This document shows positions 56,546 through 64,000 of a stretch of 64,000 bases of DNA, piece by piece. Position numbers and translations under genes: made by a program. A model generated the notes under the pieces. The model saw nothing but the letters and a program-made list of their open reading frames with translations. It was not told where the DNA came from and did not search any database. The stretch comes from Pseudorhodoferax sp. Leaf267 (lineage in GTDB: Bacteria > Pseudomonadota > Gammaproteobacteria > Burkholderiales > Burkholderiaceae_C). The DNA lies in contig NZ_LMMV01000012.1 of NCBI RefSeq assembly GCF_001422405.1, positions 598,830 to 662,829 on the forward strand, read 5' to 3'. Each line of letters begins with the position of its first letter. Position 1 is the first letter of the stretch.

Positions 56546-57646
56546 ATGAAAGCGAACACCAACGCCGCGCTGGCAGCAGCTTGCGGTCTCTTCTTCATCG
56601 GAGCGCCTGCGTCCGCGGGCGAGGATTTCCAGATTCGCTACAGCCTGGCCGGGACGCTGGGCGGCGAGATCTTCGCGTCGCCTGATCTGAAAGGGCTGAC
56701 GGGCGGCATCGCGCTCACGCGCGTCGACGTCCACCGGCTCACGGGCGACGATGGCAACAAGCTGACCCAGACCACGCCCGGCGGCACCGTGCCGCTGCCC
56801 GCACCGACGCCCTCGGCCCTGTACCCGACCTACGGGGCCAACCGCGTGCTGGTGCATGGCACCGGCTCGCTGGTGCAATGGAACCTGGGCCTGCTGTATC
56901 TGACCGAGACCACGTACAACGGCGGGCGCATCGCGGTCGGCCTCAATCTGCCGTATGGCATCAAGAAGCAAGCCTTTCGCGCCGAAGGTGCGACGCCGGC
57001 CTTGCGCTGGAACCCGGCTGTGCCGGCGCCGACGCAGGCCGCTGTCGGTGCCCGTTTCGGCGCGCAGTACCAGTCCACGCTCGCCGCCACGGCAGATGCG
57101 GCCAGCGGCGACGTGTCGGGCATCGGCGATGTCGAGCTGAGCCTGGGCTGGCGTCAGGCGACCGAGCAACTGCGCGTGACCGTCGGCGCTTCGCTGGTAT
57201 TGCCGACCGGCAAGTACAACGACGAGGCCGGCCCGGACATCGGCTTCGGCAATTTCTACACGCTGCGGCCCGCGGCGCAGGTGGTCTATCTGCCCGTCCC
57301 TGAAGTCGCTCTGGCCGGCAGGCTGACCCTGGGCTTCAACACCACCAACCGCGACAACGACTTGCGCAGCGGCAACTGGGCCACGCTGGAGACGGCGGCA
57401 GGCTACAAGTCCAGGGTGGGCGTGTTCGGCGTGCACCTGCTGCATGCCCAGCAGTACCAGGACGACCGAAACAGCCCCTGGGGCAGCAGCCGCTACCGCT
57501 CCACCAACGGCGGCTTTTTCTACACGGCCCGCTTCCCGGACCGGGACGATGGCTTCGTGATTACGCTGCAACGCATGGCGTCGCTGAGTTCGCGCAACGC
57601 CAAGCACGGCAGCTACTCGCAGATACGCGTCAGCAAGAGCTTCTGA
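56546..57646 (+). CDS. SphA/phenol-MetA-type outer-membrane protein
   Basis: 366 residues with a signal peptide (cleavage after ASAG region, about residue 24). The rest is built of alternating amphipathic strands with many Tyr, Gly and Thr, ending in Phe (ISQIRVSKSF), as in beta-barrel proteins. Segments such as GRIAVGLNLPYGIKKQAF, SGIGDVELSLGWR and GASLVLPTGKYNDEAGPDIGFGNFYTLRPA match the family proposed to transport hydrophobic aromatic substrates across the outer membrane. It stands alone between a pseudogene remnant and a terminator, so its partner pathway is unclear. Confidence 0.78.
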   Translation: MKANTNAALAAACGLFFIGAPASAGEDFQIRYSLAGTLGGEIFASPDLKGLTGGIALTRVDVHRLTGDDGNKLTQTTPGGTVPLPAPTPSALYPTYGANRVLVHGTGSLVQWNLGLLYLTETTYNGGRIAVGLNLPYGIKKQAFRAEGATPALRWNPAVPAPTQAAVGARFGAQYQSTLAATADAASGDVSGIGDVELSLGWRQATEQLRVTVGASLVLPTGKYNDEAGPDIGFGNFYTLRPAAQVVYLPVPEVALAGRLTLGFNTTNRDNDLRSGNWATLETAAGYKSRVGVFGVHLLHAQQYQDDRNSPWGSSRYRSTNGGFFYTARFPDRDDGFVITLQRMASLSSRNAKHGSYSQIRVSKSF

Positions 57647-57684
57647 GCGCTCCCGCCGGCCGCCCAGCGTGGCCAGGCGCGCAG

Positions 57685-57730
57685 GCCCGTGAACCGTTCC
57701 CCATGGGGGCGGCCACGGGCTTCGTTTTTT
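57685..57730 (+). terminator. Rho-independent terminator after the outer-membrane protein
   Basis: GCCCGTG (57685-57691) pairs with CACGGGC (57714-57720), with an inner CCCC/GGGG stem, followed by TTCGTTTTTT. Confidence 0.82.
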
Positions 57731-57878
57731 GGCGACCTAGGGTAAGCACGGGGGCAAGCCCACCCAATGGCGCTTGATCGCGTTCATTTTTTGTATCCAA
57801 ATAACGAACTCAAAAAAACGACGCAAAAAATCAGCGTTGCACCCGGCTCCACCACCACCTGACCCGAGGAGACACACC

Positions 57879-59363
57879 ATGAGCACAGCCGTCAGTCCCG
57901 CCCCCGCCGGGGTCGCCACAGGCCATGCGCCGCACGCGGAATCCAACGCCCTCATCAAGCCGGGCTACCACCCGCGCCTGACCAACGAGGACCTGGCCCC
58001 GCTCAAGAAGCAGACCTGGGGCCAATACAACATCTTTGCGTTCTGGATGGCCGACGTGCACAGCGTGGGCGGCTACATCACGGCCGGAAGCCTGTTTGCG
58101 CTGGGCCTGACGAGCTGGCAGGTGCTGATCGCCCTGCTCGTGGGCATCTTGATCGTGCAGTTCTTCTGCAACCTGGTGGCCAAGCCCAGCCAGCAGACCG
58201 GCACGCCGTACCCGGTGATCTGCCGCGCTTCGTTCGGCGTGCTGGGCGCCAACATCCCGGCCATCATCCGTGGGCTGATCGCGGTGGCCTGGTACGGCAT
58301 CCAGACCTATCTGGCGTCCAGCGCCGTGATGATCCTGGCGCTGCACTTCTTCCCGCAGTGGGCGCCGTACGCCGATGTCGCGCAGCACGGCTTCGTCGGC
58401 CTGTCGGCGCTCGGCTGGGCCGCGTTCATGGTCATGTGGGTGCTGCAAGCCTTCGTGTTCTGGCACGGCATGGAAGCCATCCGCAAGTTCATCGACTGGG
58501 CCGGCCCGGGCGTCTACGTGGTCATGGCCATCCTGTGCGGCTGGCTGGTCTGGAAGGCCGGCTGGAGCAACATCGACTTGAACCTGGGCGGCGTGAAGTT
58601 CCAGGGCTGGGACGCGGTGCCGGTGATGCTGTCGGCCATCGCGCTGGTGGTCAGCTACTTCAGCGGCCCGATGCTGAACTTCGGCGACTTCTCGCGCTAC
58701 GGCAAGAGCTTCGACGCGGTGAAGAAGGGCAACTTCTGGGGCCTGCCGATCAACTTCGTGTTCTTCTCGCTGCTGACGGTCGTGACGACCGCGGCCACGC
58801 TGCCGGTGTTCGGCGAACTCATCACCGACCCGGTGCACACGGTCGGCAAGATCGACAGCACGACGGCCGTGGTGCTGGGCGCGCTGACCTTCATGATCGC
58901 CACGGTGGGCATCAACATCGTGGCCAACTTCGTGTCGCCCGCGTTCGACTTCTCCAACGTAGCACCGCAGCACATCAGCTGGCGCACGGGCGGCATGATC
59001 GCGGCCGTGGGCTCGATCTTTCTGACGCCCTGGAACCTGTACAACAACCCGCAGGTGATCCACTACACGCTGGATGTGCTGGGCTCCTTCATCGGCCCGC
59101 TGTTCGGCATCCTCATCGCCGACTTCTACATCGTGCGCAAGCAGCGCGTGGACGTGGACGCGCTCTACACCATGAGCGAGCAGGGCGAGTACTGGTACCA
59201 GAACGGCTACAACATGAAGGCGGTGTGGACCATGATCCCCGCGGCGCTGGTGCCCATCCTGTGCGTGATCGTGCCGGGGCTGCGCGGCGGTGCCAACTAC
59301 GCGTGGTTCATTGGCATGGGCCTGGGTTTCATCATCTACACCGCGTTGAACCGCAAGAGCTGA
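57879..59363 (+). CDS. NCS1-family nucleobase/hydantoin/allantoin permease
   Basis: 494 residues with about 12 helices. NCS1 landmarks: the N-terminal LTNEDLAPLKKQTWGQYNIFAFWMADVHSVGGY, an internal TPYPVICRASFGVLGANIPAIIRG and ISWRTGGMIAAVGSIFLTPWNLY. Sodium- or proton-coupled uptake of a nucleobase-like cyclic ureide. CGAGGAGA lies seven bases before the ATG at 57879. Three bases separate it from a hydantoin racemase gene, favouring a hydantoin-type or allantoin-type substrate. Confidence 0.92.
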   Translation: MSTAVSPAPAGVATGHAPHAESNALIKPGYHPRLTNEDLAPLKKQTWGQYNIFAFWMADVHSVGGYITAGSLFALGLTSWQVLIALLVGILIVQFFCNLVAKPSQQTGTPYPVICRASFGVLGANIPAIIRGLIAVAWYGIQTYLASSAVMILALHFFPQWAPYADVAQHGFVGLSALGWAAFMVMWVLQAFVFWHGMEAIRKFIDWAGPGVYVVMAILCGWLVWKAGWSNIDLNLGGVKFQGWDAVPVMLSAIALVVSYFSGPMLNFGDFSRYGKSFDAVKKGNFWGLPINFVFFSLLTVVTTAATLPVFGELITDPVHTVGKIDSTTAVVLGALTFMIATVGINIVANFVSPAFDFSNVAPQHISWRTGGMIAAVGSIFLTPWNLYNNPQVIHYTLDVLGSFIGPLFGILIADFYIVRKQRVDVDALYTMSEQGEYWYQNGYNMKAVWTMIPAALVPILCVIVPGLRGGANYAWFIGMGLGFIIYTALNRKS

Positions 59364-59366
59364 GCC

Positions 59367-60104
59367 GTGCGCATCCAGGTCATCAACCCCAACACCACGG
59401 CCAGCATGACGGCCAAGATTTTTGATGCCGCGCGCGCCGTGGCGCGGCCGGGCTGCGAGATCCTGGCCGTGAGCCCGGCCATGGGGCCGGTGTCCATCGA
59501 GAGCCACTACGACGAGGCACTGGCCGTGCCCGGCCTGCTGCAGGAGATCGCGGCCGGCGAGCGCGCGGGCGTGGACGGCACCGTGATCGCCTGCTTCGGC
59601 GACCCGGGCCTGAAGGCCGCGCGCGAGCTGGCGCGCGGGCCGGTGGTCGGCATCGCCGAGGCGGCCATGCACCTGGCCAGCATGGTGGGCACGCGCTTTA
59701 CGGTGGTGACCACGCTGGCCCGCACCATCGGCCAGGCCCGGCACCTGGCAGAGGCCTATGGCATGGACCGCTTCTGCGCCAACGTGCGGGCCTGCGAGCT
59801 GCCCGTGCTCGAGCTGGAAGAGCCCGGCTCGAACGCGCGCGAGCGTATCGTCGACGAGTGCCGCCGCGCGCTGGCCGAAGACGGCGCCGACTGCATCGTG
59901 CTGGGCTGCGCCGGCATGGCGGACCTGTGCGCGCACATCGGCAGCGTGCTGCAGGTGCCCGTGATCGACGGCGTGGCGGCGGGCGTGCAGCTGGTGGAGT
60001 CGCTGGTGACGCTGGGGCTCAAGACCAGCAAACGCGGCGAGCTGGCGCATCCGCTGCCCAAGACCATGGTGGGCCTGCTGGAAGGTTTCACGCTCGCGCG
60101 GTGA
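59367..60104 (+). CDS. Asp/Glu/hydantoin racemase
   Basis: 245 residues. Two-base racemase with catalytic Cys76 (ACFGDPG) and Cys181 (LGCAGMA), the N-terminal INPNTTASMT substrate loop and C-terminal TSKRGELAHPLPK. Interconverts enantiomers of 5-substituted hydantoins or a related compound (allantoin). Starts at GTG 59367, three bases after the permease stop. No hydantoinase or carbamoylase gene is seen in this window. Confidence 0.88.
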   Translation: MRIQVINPNTTASMTAKIFDAARAVARPGCEILAVSPAMGPVSIESHYDEALAVPGLLQEIAAGERAGVDGTVIACFGDPGLKAARELARGPVVGIAEAAMHLASMVGTRFTVVTTLARTIGQARHLAEAYGMDRFCANVRACELPVLELEEPGSNARERIVDECRRALAEDGADCIVLGCAGMADLCAHIGSVLQVPVIDGVAAGVQLVESLVTLGLKTSKRGELAHPLPKTMVGLLEGFTLAR

Positions 60105-60138
60105 GGGCATGCAGCGCGGCGCGGGTCATCTGCTAAGC

Positions 60139-60144
60139 CACAAT
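60139..60144 (+). promoter_or_regulatory. Putative -10 element giving leaderless GntR mRNA
   Basis: CACAAT, exactly six bases before the ATG at 60151, as for murB and folC. Confidence 0.5.
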
Positions 60145-60150
60145 CTGCGC

Positions 60151-60870
60151 ATGCCCCGCGCGAGCGCCACCACGACCGAAGCCGCCCCGGCCACTGCGAA
60201 AGCTAGCTCCATCGAGAGCATTGCGCAGAGCATCGCGCTGGCCATCCTGGAAAGGCGCCTGCCGCCCGGCACCTGGCTGCGTGAAGAAGCCCTGGGCCGC
60301 GTCTACGGCGTGAGCCGCACCAAGGTGCGCGCGGCGCTGATCACGCTGTCCAAGGACAAGCTGATCGAGATGATCCCGGACAAGGGCGCCTTCGTCTGCA
60401 AGCCCTCGGTGCAGGAGGCGCGCGAGGTGTTCGCCGTGCGCCGCATCCTGGAGAGCGAGGTCGTGCGGCTGTTCATCGCTCAGGCCAGCCCGGCCGACTA
60501 CGACGTGCTGGAGCAGCACATCCAGATGGAGCGCAAGTCATCGGGCCACAAGACGACGGGCGTGCGCGAGGAGCTGCTGGGCGACTTCCACGTCGCGCTC
60601 GCCAAGGCCACGGGCAACCGCACGCTGACCGAGTTGCTGCACGAGCTGGTCGCGCGCAGCTCGCTCATTGCCATGCTGTACCAGTCGTCCAACGACGCGC
60701 ACTGCTCGACCGACGAGCACTCCGATTTCCTGCGCATCTGCCGCCGCGGCGATGCCGACGCGGCCGTGGCCTGCATGGTCGATCACCTGAACCGCATCGA
60801 GAGCAGCCTGGAGCTGGGGGCGGACAAGCCGGCCGGGCAGCTGGATCTGGTGAAGGCGTTGTTGGCTTGA
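60151..60870 (+). CDS. GntR-family (FCD type) regulator
   Basis: 239 residues. Winged helix (IAQSIALAILERRLPPGTWLREEALGRVYGVSRTKVRAALITLSKDKLIE) and an FCD domain. Start set at the ATG at 60151, six bases after CACAAT; the ATG at 60109 would overlap the previous spacing and add 14 residues. It lies 46 bases after the racemase, so control of the permease/racemase pair is likely. Ends nine bases from converging mazF. Confidence 0.85.
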   Translation: MPRASATTTEAAPATAKASSIESIAQSIALAILERRLPPGTWLREEALGRVYGVSRTKVRAALITLSKDKLIEMIPDKGAFVCKPSVQEAREVFAVRRILESEVVRLFIAQASPADYDVLEQHIQMERKSSGHKTTGVREELLGDFHVALAKATGNRTLTELLHELVARSSLIAMLYQSSNDAHCSTDEHSDFLRICRRGDADAAVACMVDHLNRIESSLELGADKPAGQLDLVKALLA

Positions 60871-60879
60871 GGGCGGGCC

Positions 60880-61284
60880 TCAACGCAGTTGCACGATCTG
60901 GTTCAAGACAGCCAGTACTTCGACAAAGGCCGTATCCGCAAGACGTTTCATAGGGTGGGGCTTGCCCGTGCGCGTGCGCCAGTCGAAGGATTTGGGTTGA
61001 TGGCAGAGTACGTAGCTGGTCTTGCCAGTTTTCTGTCCGCCGGCCGCGCCCGCAACGACGGCGAAGGGATTGTCAGCGTTGTAGTCGGCGGTCGTCATGG
61101 GCAGGCCGATGACCAGCGAGGTGTGGTCGTTGAAGGCCTTGGGAGACAGCACCAGAAATGGGTGAATGTCGCGCATTTCACGCCCTGCCTGCGGGGTGCA
61201 GTCGATCCAGATGATCTCCTGACGATCCGGCACCCAGCGGGTTCGCGCGGCGGCGGGGCGCCGCTGCGTCTTGGCCGTCACCAT
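60880..61284 (-). CDS. mazF: MazF/PemK-family mRNA interferase toxin
   Basis: 134 residues. The MazF fold is visible: GREMRDIHPFLVLSPKAFNDHTSLVIGLPMTT, ADNPFAVV, TSYVLCHQPKSFDWRTR. Predicted ribosome-independent endoribonuclease. Longer than the canonical ~110 residues by an Arg-rich N-terminus (MVTAKTQRRPAAARTRWVPDRQEI), so translation might begin later. Overlaps the antitoxin gene by seven bases. Confidence 0.88.
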   Translation of the reverse strand: MVTAKTQRRPAAARTRWVPDRQEIIWIDCTPQAGREMRDIHPFLVLSPKAFNDHTSLVIGLPMTTADYNADNPFAVVAGAAGGQKTGKTSYVLCHQPKSFDWRTRTGKPHPMKRLADTAFVEVLAVLNQIVQLR

Positions 61285-61532
61285 TTCTCGGCGCCCAGCG
61301 GTGTGGTTACCACCATCGCCTCTCCGCCATGGCGGAGAGGGTCGAAGCGCGCCAGCCGTTGCTCCAGCGTCAGCGGCGCATCACGGATCGGCGTGATGAC
61401 CACGCGCTCGCCTTCGACGGAAATACTGACGCGCTGGTCGACACGCAACCCGGCAGCCCGCGCCACGGCCGCCGGCAGGCGCACGCCGAGGTTGTTGCCC
61501 CAGTGCTTGATGTCGAGAACGGTTTCGGACAT
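61278..61532 (-). CDS. mazE: MazE/AbrB-family antitoxin
   Basis: 84 residues. AbrB/MazE DNA-binding swapped-hairpin (ETVLDIKHWGNNLGVRLPAAVARAAGLRVDQRVSISVEGERVVITPI) and an acidic/hydrophobic C-terminal tail that would occupy the toxin. Start at the ATG at 61532 with GGAA nine bases upstream; an ATG 12 bases earlier is possible. Autorepresses from a dyad just upstream. Confidence 0.9.
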   Translation of the reverse strand: MSETVLDIKHWGNNLGVRLPAAVARAAGLRVDQRVSISVEGERVVITPIRDAPLTLEQRLARFDPLRHGGEAMVVTTPLGAEKW

Positions 61533-61547
61533 GGTGTTTTCCAATGA

Positions 61548-61570
61548 ATGTTTATACGGAGTCTAAACAT
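61548..61570. promoter_or_regulatory. MazE operator-like inverted repeat
   Basis: Perfect 7-bp arms ATGTTTA (61548-61554) and TAAACAT (61564-61570) around a nine-base spacer. On the minus strand TATAAA lies within it as a candidate -10. Confidence 0.65.
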
Positions 61571-61595
61571 CTTTGAAAAACCTTGTCCAAGGCGC

Positions 61596-62249
61596 TCAGG
61601 AATCGAGAACCAGGTGCGTGAGCAACTGCTGGGCCAAAGCTCCCGTGTCCGTGCAATGGATCGCCCGCCACCCCAGCGCGCGCGCCGCTTCCACGTTCGC
61701 GAGCAGATCGTCGATGAACACCGAGCGCGCCGCCTCCAGGCCGTGCCGCGCTGCGAGCAATTGGAAGATCTCGGGCTGCGGCTTGGCCAGCCGCACGTCG
61801 CCCGAGAAGATGCCGCCGTCGAACCACTGCAGGAACTCATGCCGGCGCTGCAGCACCCGCGCATACGGCTCGGGCATGTTGGACAGGTAGAACAGGCGCA
61901 GCGGTGGCTCGCCTTGCGCCTGCGCGTCGCGGCGGTCGCGCAACTGGCGCAGCAGCGCCACGGTCTCGGGGATGGGCTCCAGGTGCTCGCCCAGCGGCAT
62001 GACCAGCGCGTGCACGGCCTCGTGCGGCAGGCCCAGGCGTGCGGCCGACAGCGCCACGATTTCTTCGGCCGTATGCAGGCCGCCGTCGAAGCCATGCCAG
62101 TCGGCGTGCGAGAACAACCGCCGCGCCAGCTCGGCGCCGGCCTGTGCGTCGGGCGCGTGCTCTGGAAAGTGCTGCTGCACGATCAGCGCGGGCTCCCAGC
62201 GGATCAGCACCGCGCCCAGGTCGAAGACCAGATCGATACCGGGCGGCAT
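61596..62249 (-). CDS. HAD-family phosphatase (YihX-like)
   Basis: 217 residues, HAD subfamily IA. Nucleophile loop VFDLGAVLIRW has the first Asp but Gly in place of the second acid-base Asp (DLG instead of DLD), as in YihX/epoxide-hydrolase-N-type members such as alpha-D-glucose-1-phosphate phosphatase. Motif II FYLSNMPEPY, Lys in RLAKPQPEIFQLL and FIDDLLANVEAA complete the set. Start ATG at 62249 shares a base with the ATPase stop (TAATG), so it is cotranscribed with the ABC genes. Confidence 0.87.
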   Translation of the reverse strand: MPPGIDLVFDLGAVLIRWEPALIVQQHFPEHAPDAQAGAELARRLFSHADWHGFDGGLHTAEEIVALSAARLGLPHEAVHALVMPLGEHLEPIPETVALLRQLRDRRDAQAQGEPPLRLFYLSNMPEPYARVLQRRHEFLQWFDGGIFSGDVRLAKPQPEIFQLLAARHGLEAARSVFIDDLLANVEAARALGWRAIHCTDTGALAQQLLTHLVLDS

Positions 62250-63292
62250 TACGCTTGCGGCACCACCGACACCCCATGCTGGCCAAGCGCCAGCACGGTC
62301 TCGGCGCCCGGCGCCAGCGGCCGCGACAGGTCGGACGACACCACGAACACCGGCCCCAGTGCCGTGTCGAAGCCGTACTCGTAGAAGCTTCCCAGGTAGG
62401 AGGCCTTGCGCAGCGTGGCCGGCAGGCCGGCGGGTGCGCCGATCTGCCAGGCCTCGGGCCGCACCGCGACCTTGACGGGGCCGGGCGCGACCGCATAGCG
62501 CGGCGTGAGCGTCAGCGGCCCCAGGCCGACTTGGCCGTCCGCATGCGCGACGGCCGGAAAGACCATGGCCTCGCCCATGAAGCCGGCGACGAATTCGCTC
62601 TGCGGCCGGCCGTACAGGTCCTCGGGCGCGCCGCGCTGCGCGATCACGCCGTGGTCCATCACGATGATCTGGTCGCTCACGGCCAGGGCCTCGCTCTGGT
62701 CGTGCGTGACGTACGCCACGGTGAGCTTCAGGCGCTGCTGGATCGCGCGGATCTCCTCGCGCATCTCGCGGCGCAGCCGCGCGTCCAGGTTGGACAGCGG
62801 CTCGTCGAAGAGGAGCACGGCCGGCTCCAGCACCAGCGCCCGCGCCAGCGCCACGCGCTGCTGCTGGCCGCCCGACAGTTCGCTCGGAAGCCGCTCGTTG
62901 AAGCCGACCAGGCCCACGCCCTTGAGCGCCTCGGTCGCCCGTTGCGCCGCCTCGGGCTTGGCCACACCGCTCATGCGCAGGCCGTAGGAGACGTTCTCCA
63001 CCACGTTCATGTGCGGGAAGAGGGCGTAGCTCTGGAACATCATCGAGACATTGCGCTCGCCCGGGCCCAGCGTGGTCACGTCGCGCCCGCCCATGAGGAT
63101 CTGGCCGGAGGTCGGCGACTCCAGCCCCGCGATCATGCGCAGCGTGGTCGTCTTGCCGCAGCCCGAAGGCCCCAGGATGGTGGTCAGCGTGCCCTGCGGC
63201 ACCTCGAAGCTGATGCCCTTGACGGCCAGCGGGGCGCTGGCGTCCGTGCCGTAGCGCTTGGTGATGTTGCGAAATTCGATGCCGTTGCTCAT
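62249..63292 (-). CDS. ABC transporter ATP-binding protein (Fe3+/spermidine/phosphonate type)
   Basis: 347 residues. Walker A GPSGCGKTT, Q-loop MFQSYALFPHM, signature LSGGQQQR, Walker B LLFDEPLSNLDARLR and switch His in YVTHDQSEA, then a C-terminal TOBE domain region (VAVRPEAWQIG). This architecture fits transporters for Fe3+, polyamines or 2-aminoethylphosphonate. Start at 63292 is 11 bases after the permease stop. Substrate unresolved; the binding protein lies beyond the window. Confidence 0.9.
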   Translation of the reverse strand: MSNGIEFRNITKRYGTDASAPLAVKGISFEVPQGTLTTILGPSGCGKTTTLRMIAGLESPTSGQILMGGRDVTTLGPGERNVSMMFQSYALFPHMNVVENVSYGLRMSGVAKPEAAQRATEALKGVGLVGFNERLPSELSGGQQQRVALARALVLEPAVLLFDEPLSNLDARLRREMREEIRAIQQRLKLTVAYVTHDQSEALAVSDQIIVMDHGVIAQRGAPEDLYGRPQSEFVAGFMGEAMVFPAVAHADGQVGLGPLTLTPRYAVAPGPVKVAVRPEAWQIGAPAGLPATLRKASYLGSFYEYGFDTALGPVFVVSSDLSRPLAPGAETVLALGQHGVSVVPQA

Positions 63293-63303
63293 GTCGTTCT
63301 TTC

Positions 63304-64000
63304 TCAATGCGCCGCCACGGGGGCGGTGGCCGCGCCGGCCTTGCGCCGCCCCAGCTTGCGTTCGCCGACCAGGAACTGGATCAGCGCGATGGCGGCCGAC
63401 ATCAGCACGATGAGCACCGTGCAGTAGGCCAGCGCCACGCCGTAGTCGCCGTTGCCGACGCGGCCGATGATGTAGGTGGTGGCCAGCTCGTTCTCGGCCG
63501 TGACCAGGAAGATCACCGCGCTCACCGTGGTCATGGCGCGCACGAAGCTGTAGACCAGCGCCGCCACCAGCGCGGGCTTCAGCAGCGGCAGCACCACGCG
63601 GAACAGCGTCTGCGTGGTGGAGGCGCGCAGCATCAGCGAGGCTTCGTCGAGCGAGCGGTCCAGCTGCTTGAACGCGGCCGTGCCGGCCCGCACGCCCACC
63701 GGCAAATTGCGGAACATGAAGCACAGGATGATGATCAGCCCGGTGCCGGTGAGCTCCAGCGGTGGCACGTTGAAGGCCAGGATGTAGCTCACGCCCAGCA
63801 CCGTGCCGGGAATGGCGAACGCCAGCAGCGCGGCGAATTCGAACGGCCCCTGGCCCTTGAACTCATTGCGCGCCAGCAGCCAGGCGATCAAGAGGCCCAG
63901 CGAGGCCGTGATCGGCGCCGAGATGCCGGCCAGCTTCACCGTGGTGATCAGCGAGTTCCAGGCCGTGCCGGCCCAGACCAGGCCGAACTGCCCCCACTCC
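63304..64000 (-). CDS. ABC transporter permease, N-terminus outside window
   Basis: About 232 codons seen; the frame is open at base 64000. Hydrophobic helices, the EAA loop (LDEASLMLRASTTQTLFRVVLPLLKPAL) and AFAIPGTVLGVSYILAF match binding-protein-dependent permeases of the Fe3+/phosphonate class, which often are fused two-domain proteins of about 570 residues. The part seen would be the second domain or a whole single-domain permease. Ends 11 bases from the ATPase start. Confidence 0.87.
   Translation of the reverse strand, partial: EWGQFGLVWAGTAWNSLITTVKLAGISAPITASLGLLIAWLLARNEFKGQGPFEFAALLAFAIPGTVLGVSYILAFNVPPLELTGTGLIIILCFMFRNLPVGVRAGTAAFKQLDRSLDEASLMLRASTTQTLFRVVLPLLKPALVAALVYSFVRAMTTVSAVIFLVTAENELATTYIIGRVGNGDYGVALAYCTVLIVLMSAAIALIQFLVGERKLGRRKAGAATAPVAAH

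Noticed and set aside
57831-60110. Open minus-strand frame of about 759 codons opposite the permease and racemase
   Set aside because: His/Arg/Gln-rich low-complexity translation, a mirror of the plus-strand codon bias. Both plus-strand genes have complete family motifs.

Overview
This is a GC-rich chromosomal window in the style of a betaproteobacterium of the Comamonadaceae (Variovorax/Acidovorax/Delftia-like). The basis is gene order and family content (folC-SPOR-cvpA-purF, prfB-HAD-pepN-fbp, TRAP and NMT1-type transporters, a hutF/hutG-type histidine pathway); no 16S gene is present, so the genus is an inference. Coding density is very high, with many 1-4 base start/stop overlaps. No prophage, CRISPR array or plasmid functions were seen.

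Layout. 0-4 kb: a partial zinc-ribbon protein, a small secreted tail-anchored protein, a diguanylate cyclase and a PHB-depolymerase-type esterase. 4-10.6 kb, minus strand: alpha/beta hydrolase, then prfB (with the classical programmed +1 frameshift), a HAD phosphatase, pepN, fbp and tRNA-Thr(CGU). 10.7-24 kb: housekeeping genes (aldo/keto reductase, ybaK, plsY, yajQ, murB, ppnP, folC, cvpA, purF, gltX) and a tRNA-Ala/Glu/Asp operon. A complete IS481-family element sits exactly on the stop codon that murB shared with convergent ppnP. 24-31 kb: small unknowns, an isocitrate-dehydrogenase-family enzyme, yceH, a second diguanylate cyclase and an acyl-CoA ligase.

30.4-39.1 kb is a catabolic island: a GntR regulator faces an FAD-linked hydroxyacid dehydrogenase, a TRAP transporter, two SDRs, a PEP-mutase/isocitrate-lyase-family lyase and a DapA-family aldolase/hydratase. 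Its substrate is unknown. A VapBC-type toxin-antitoxin pair follows.

40-56 kb is an extended histidine-utilisation locus. It holds an NMT1-type ABC transporter with hutC, then hutH, hutU, a PhyH-type dioxygenase, a HisJ/HisM-type importer lacking its ATPase, hutD, hutI, hutF, hutG, a second FAD-linked 2-hydroxyacid dehydrogenase and a HisC-like aminotransferase. HutC-like operators precede both halves. The last two enzymes would be suited to turning imidazole-lactate into imidazole-pyruvate and then histidine, so the locus may handle more than histidine.

56-64 kb: a decayed acyl-CoA dehydrogenase remnant, a SphA-type outer-membrane protein, an NCS1 permease/hydantoin-racemase/GntR group, a MazEF pair, a YihX-like HAD phosphatase, and the ATPase and partial permease of an iron/phosphonate-type ABC transporter running off the right edge. 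Recurrent non-coding signals are -10 hexamers placed 6-7 nt before start codons (probable leaderless mRNAs) and hairpin repeats between catabolic genes, two of which show a compensatory base-pair change.
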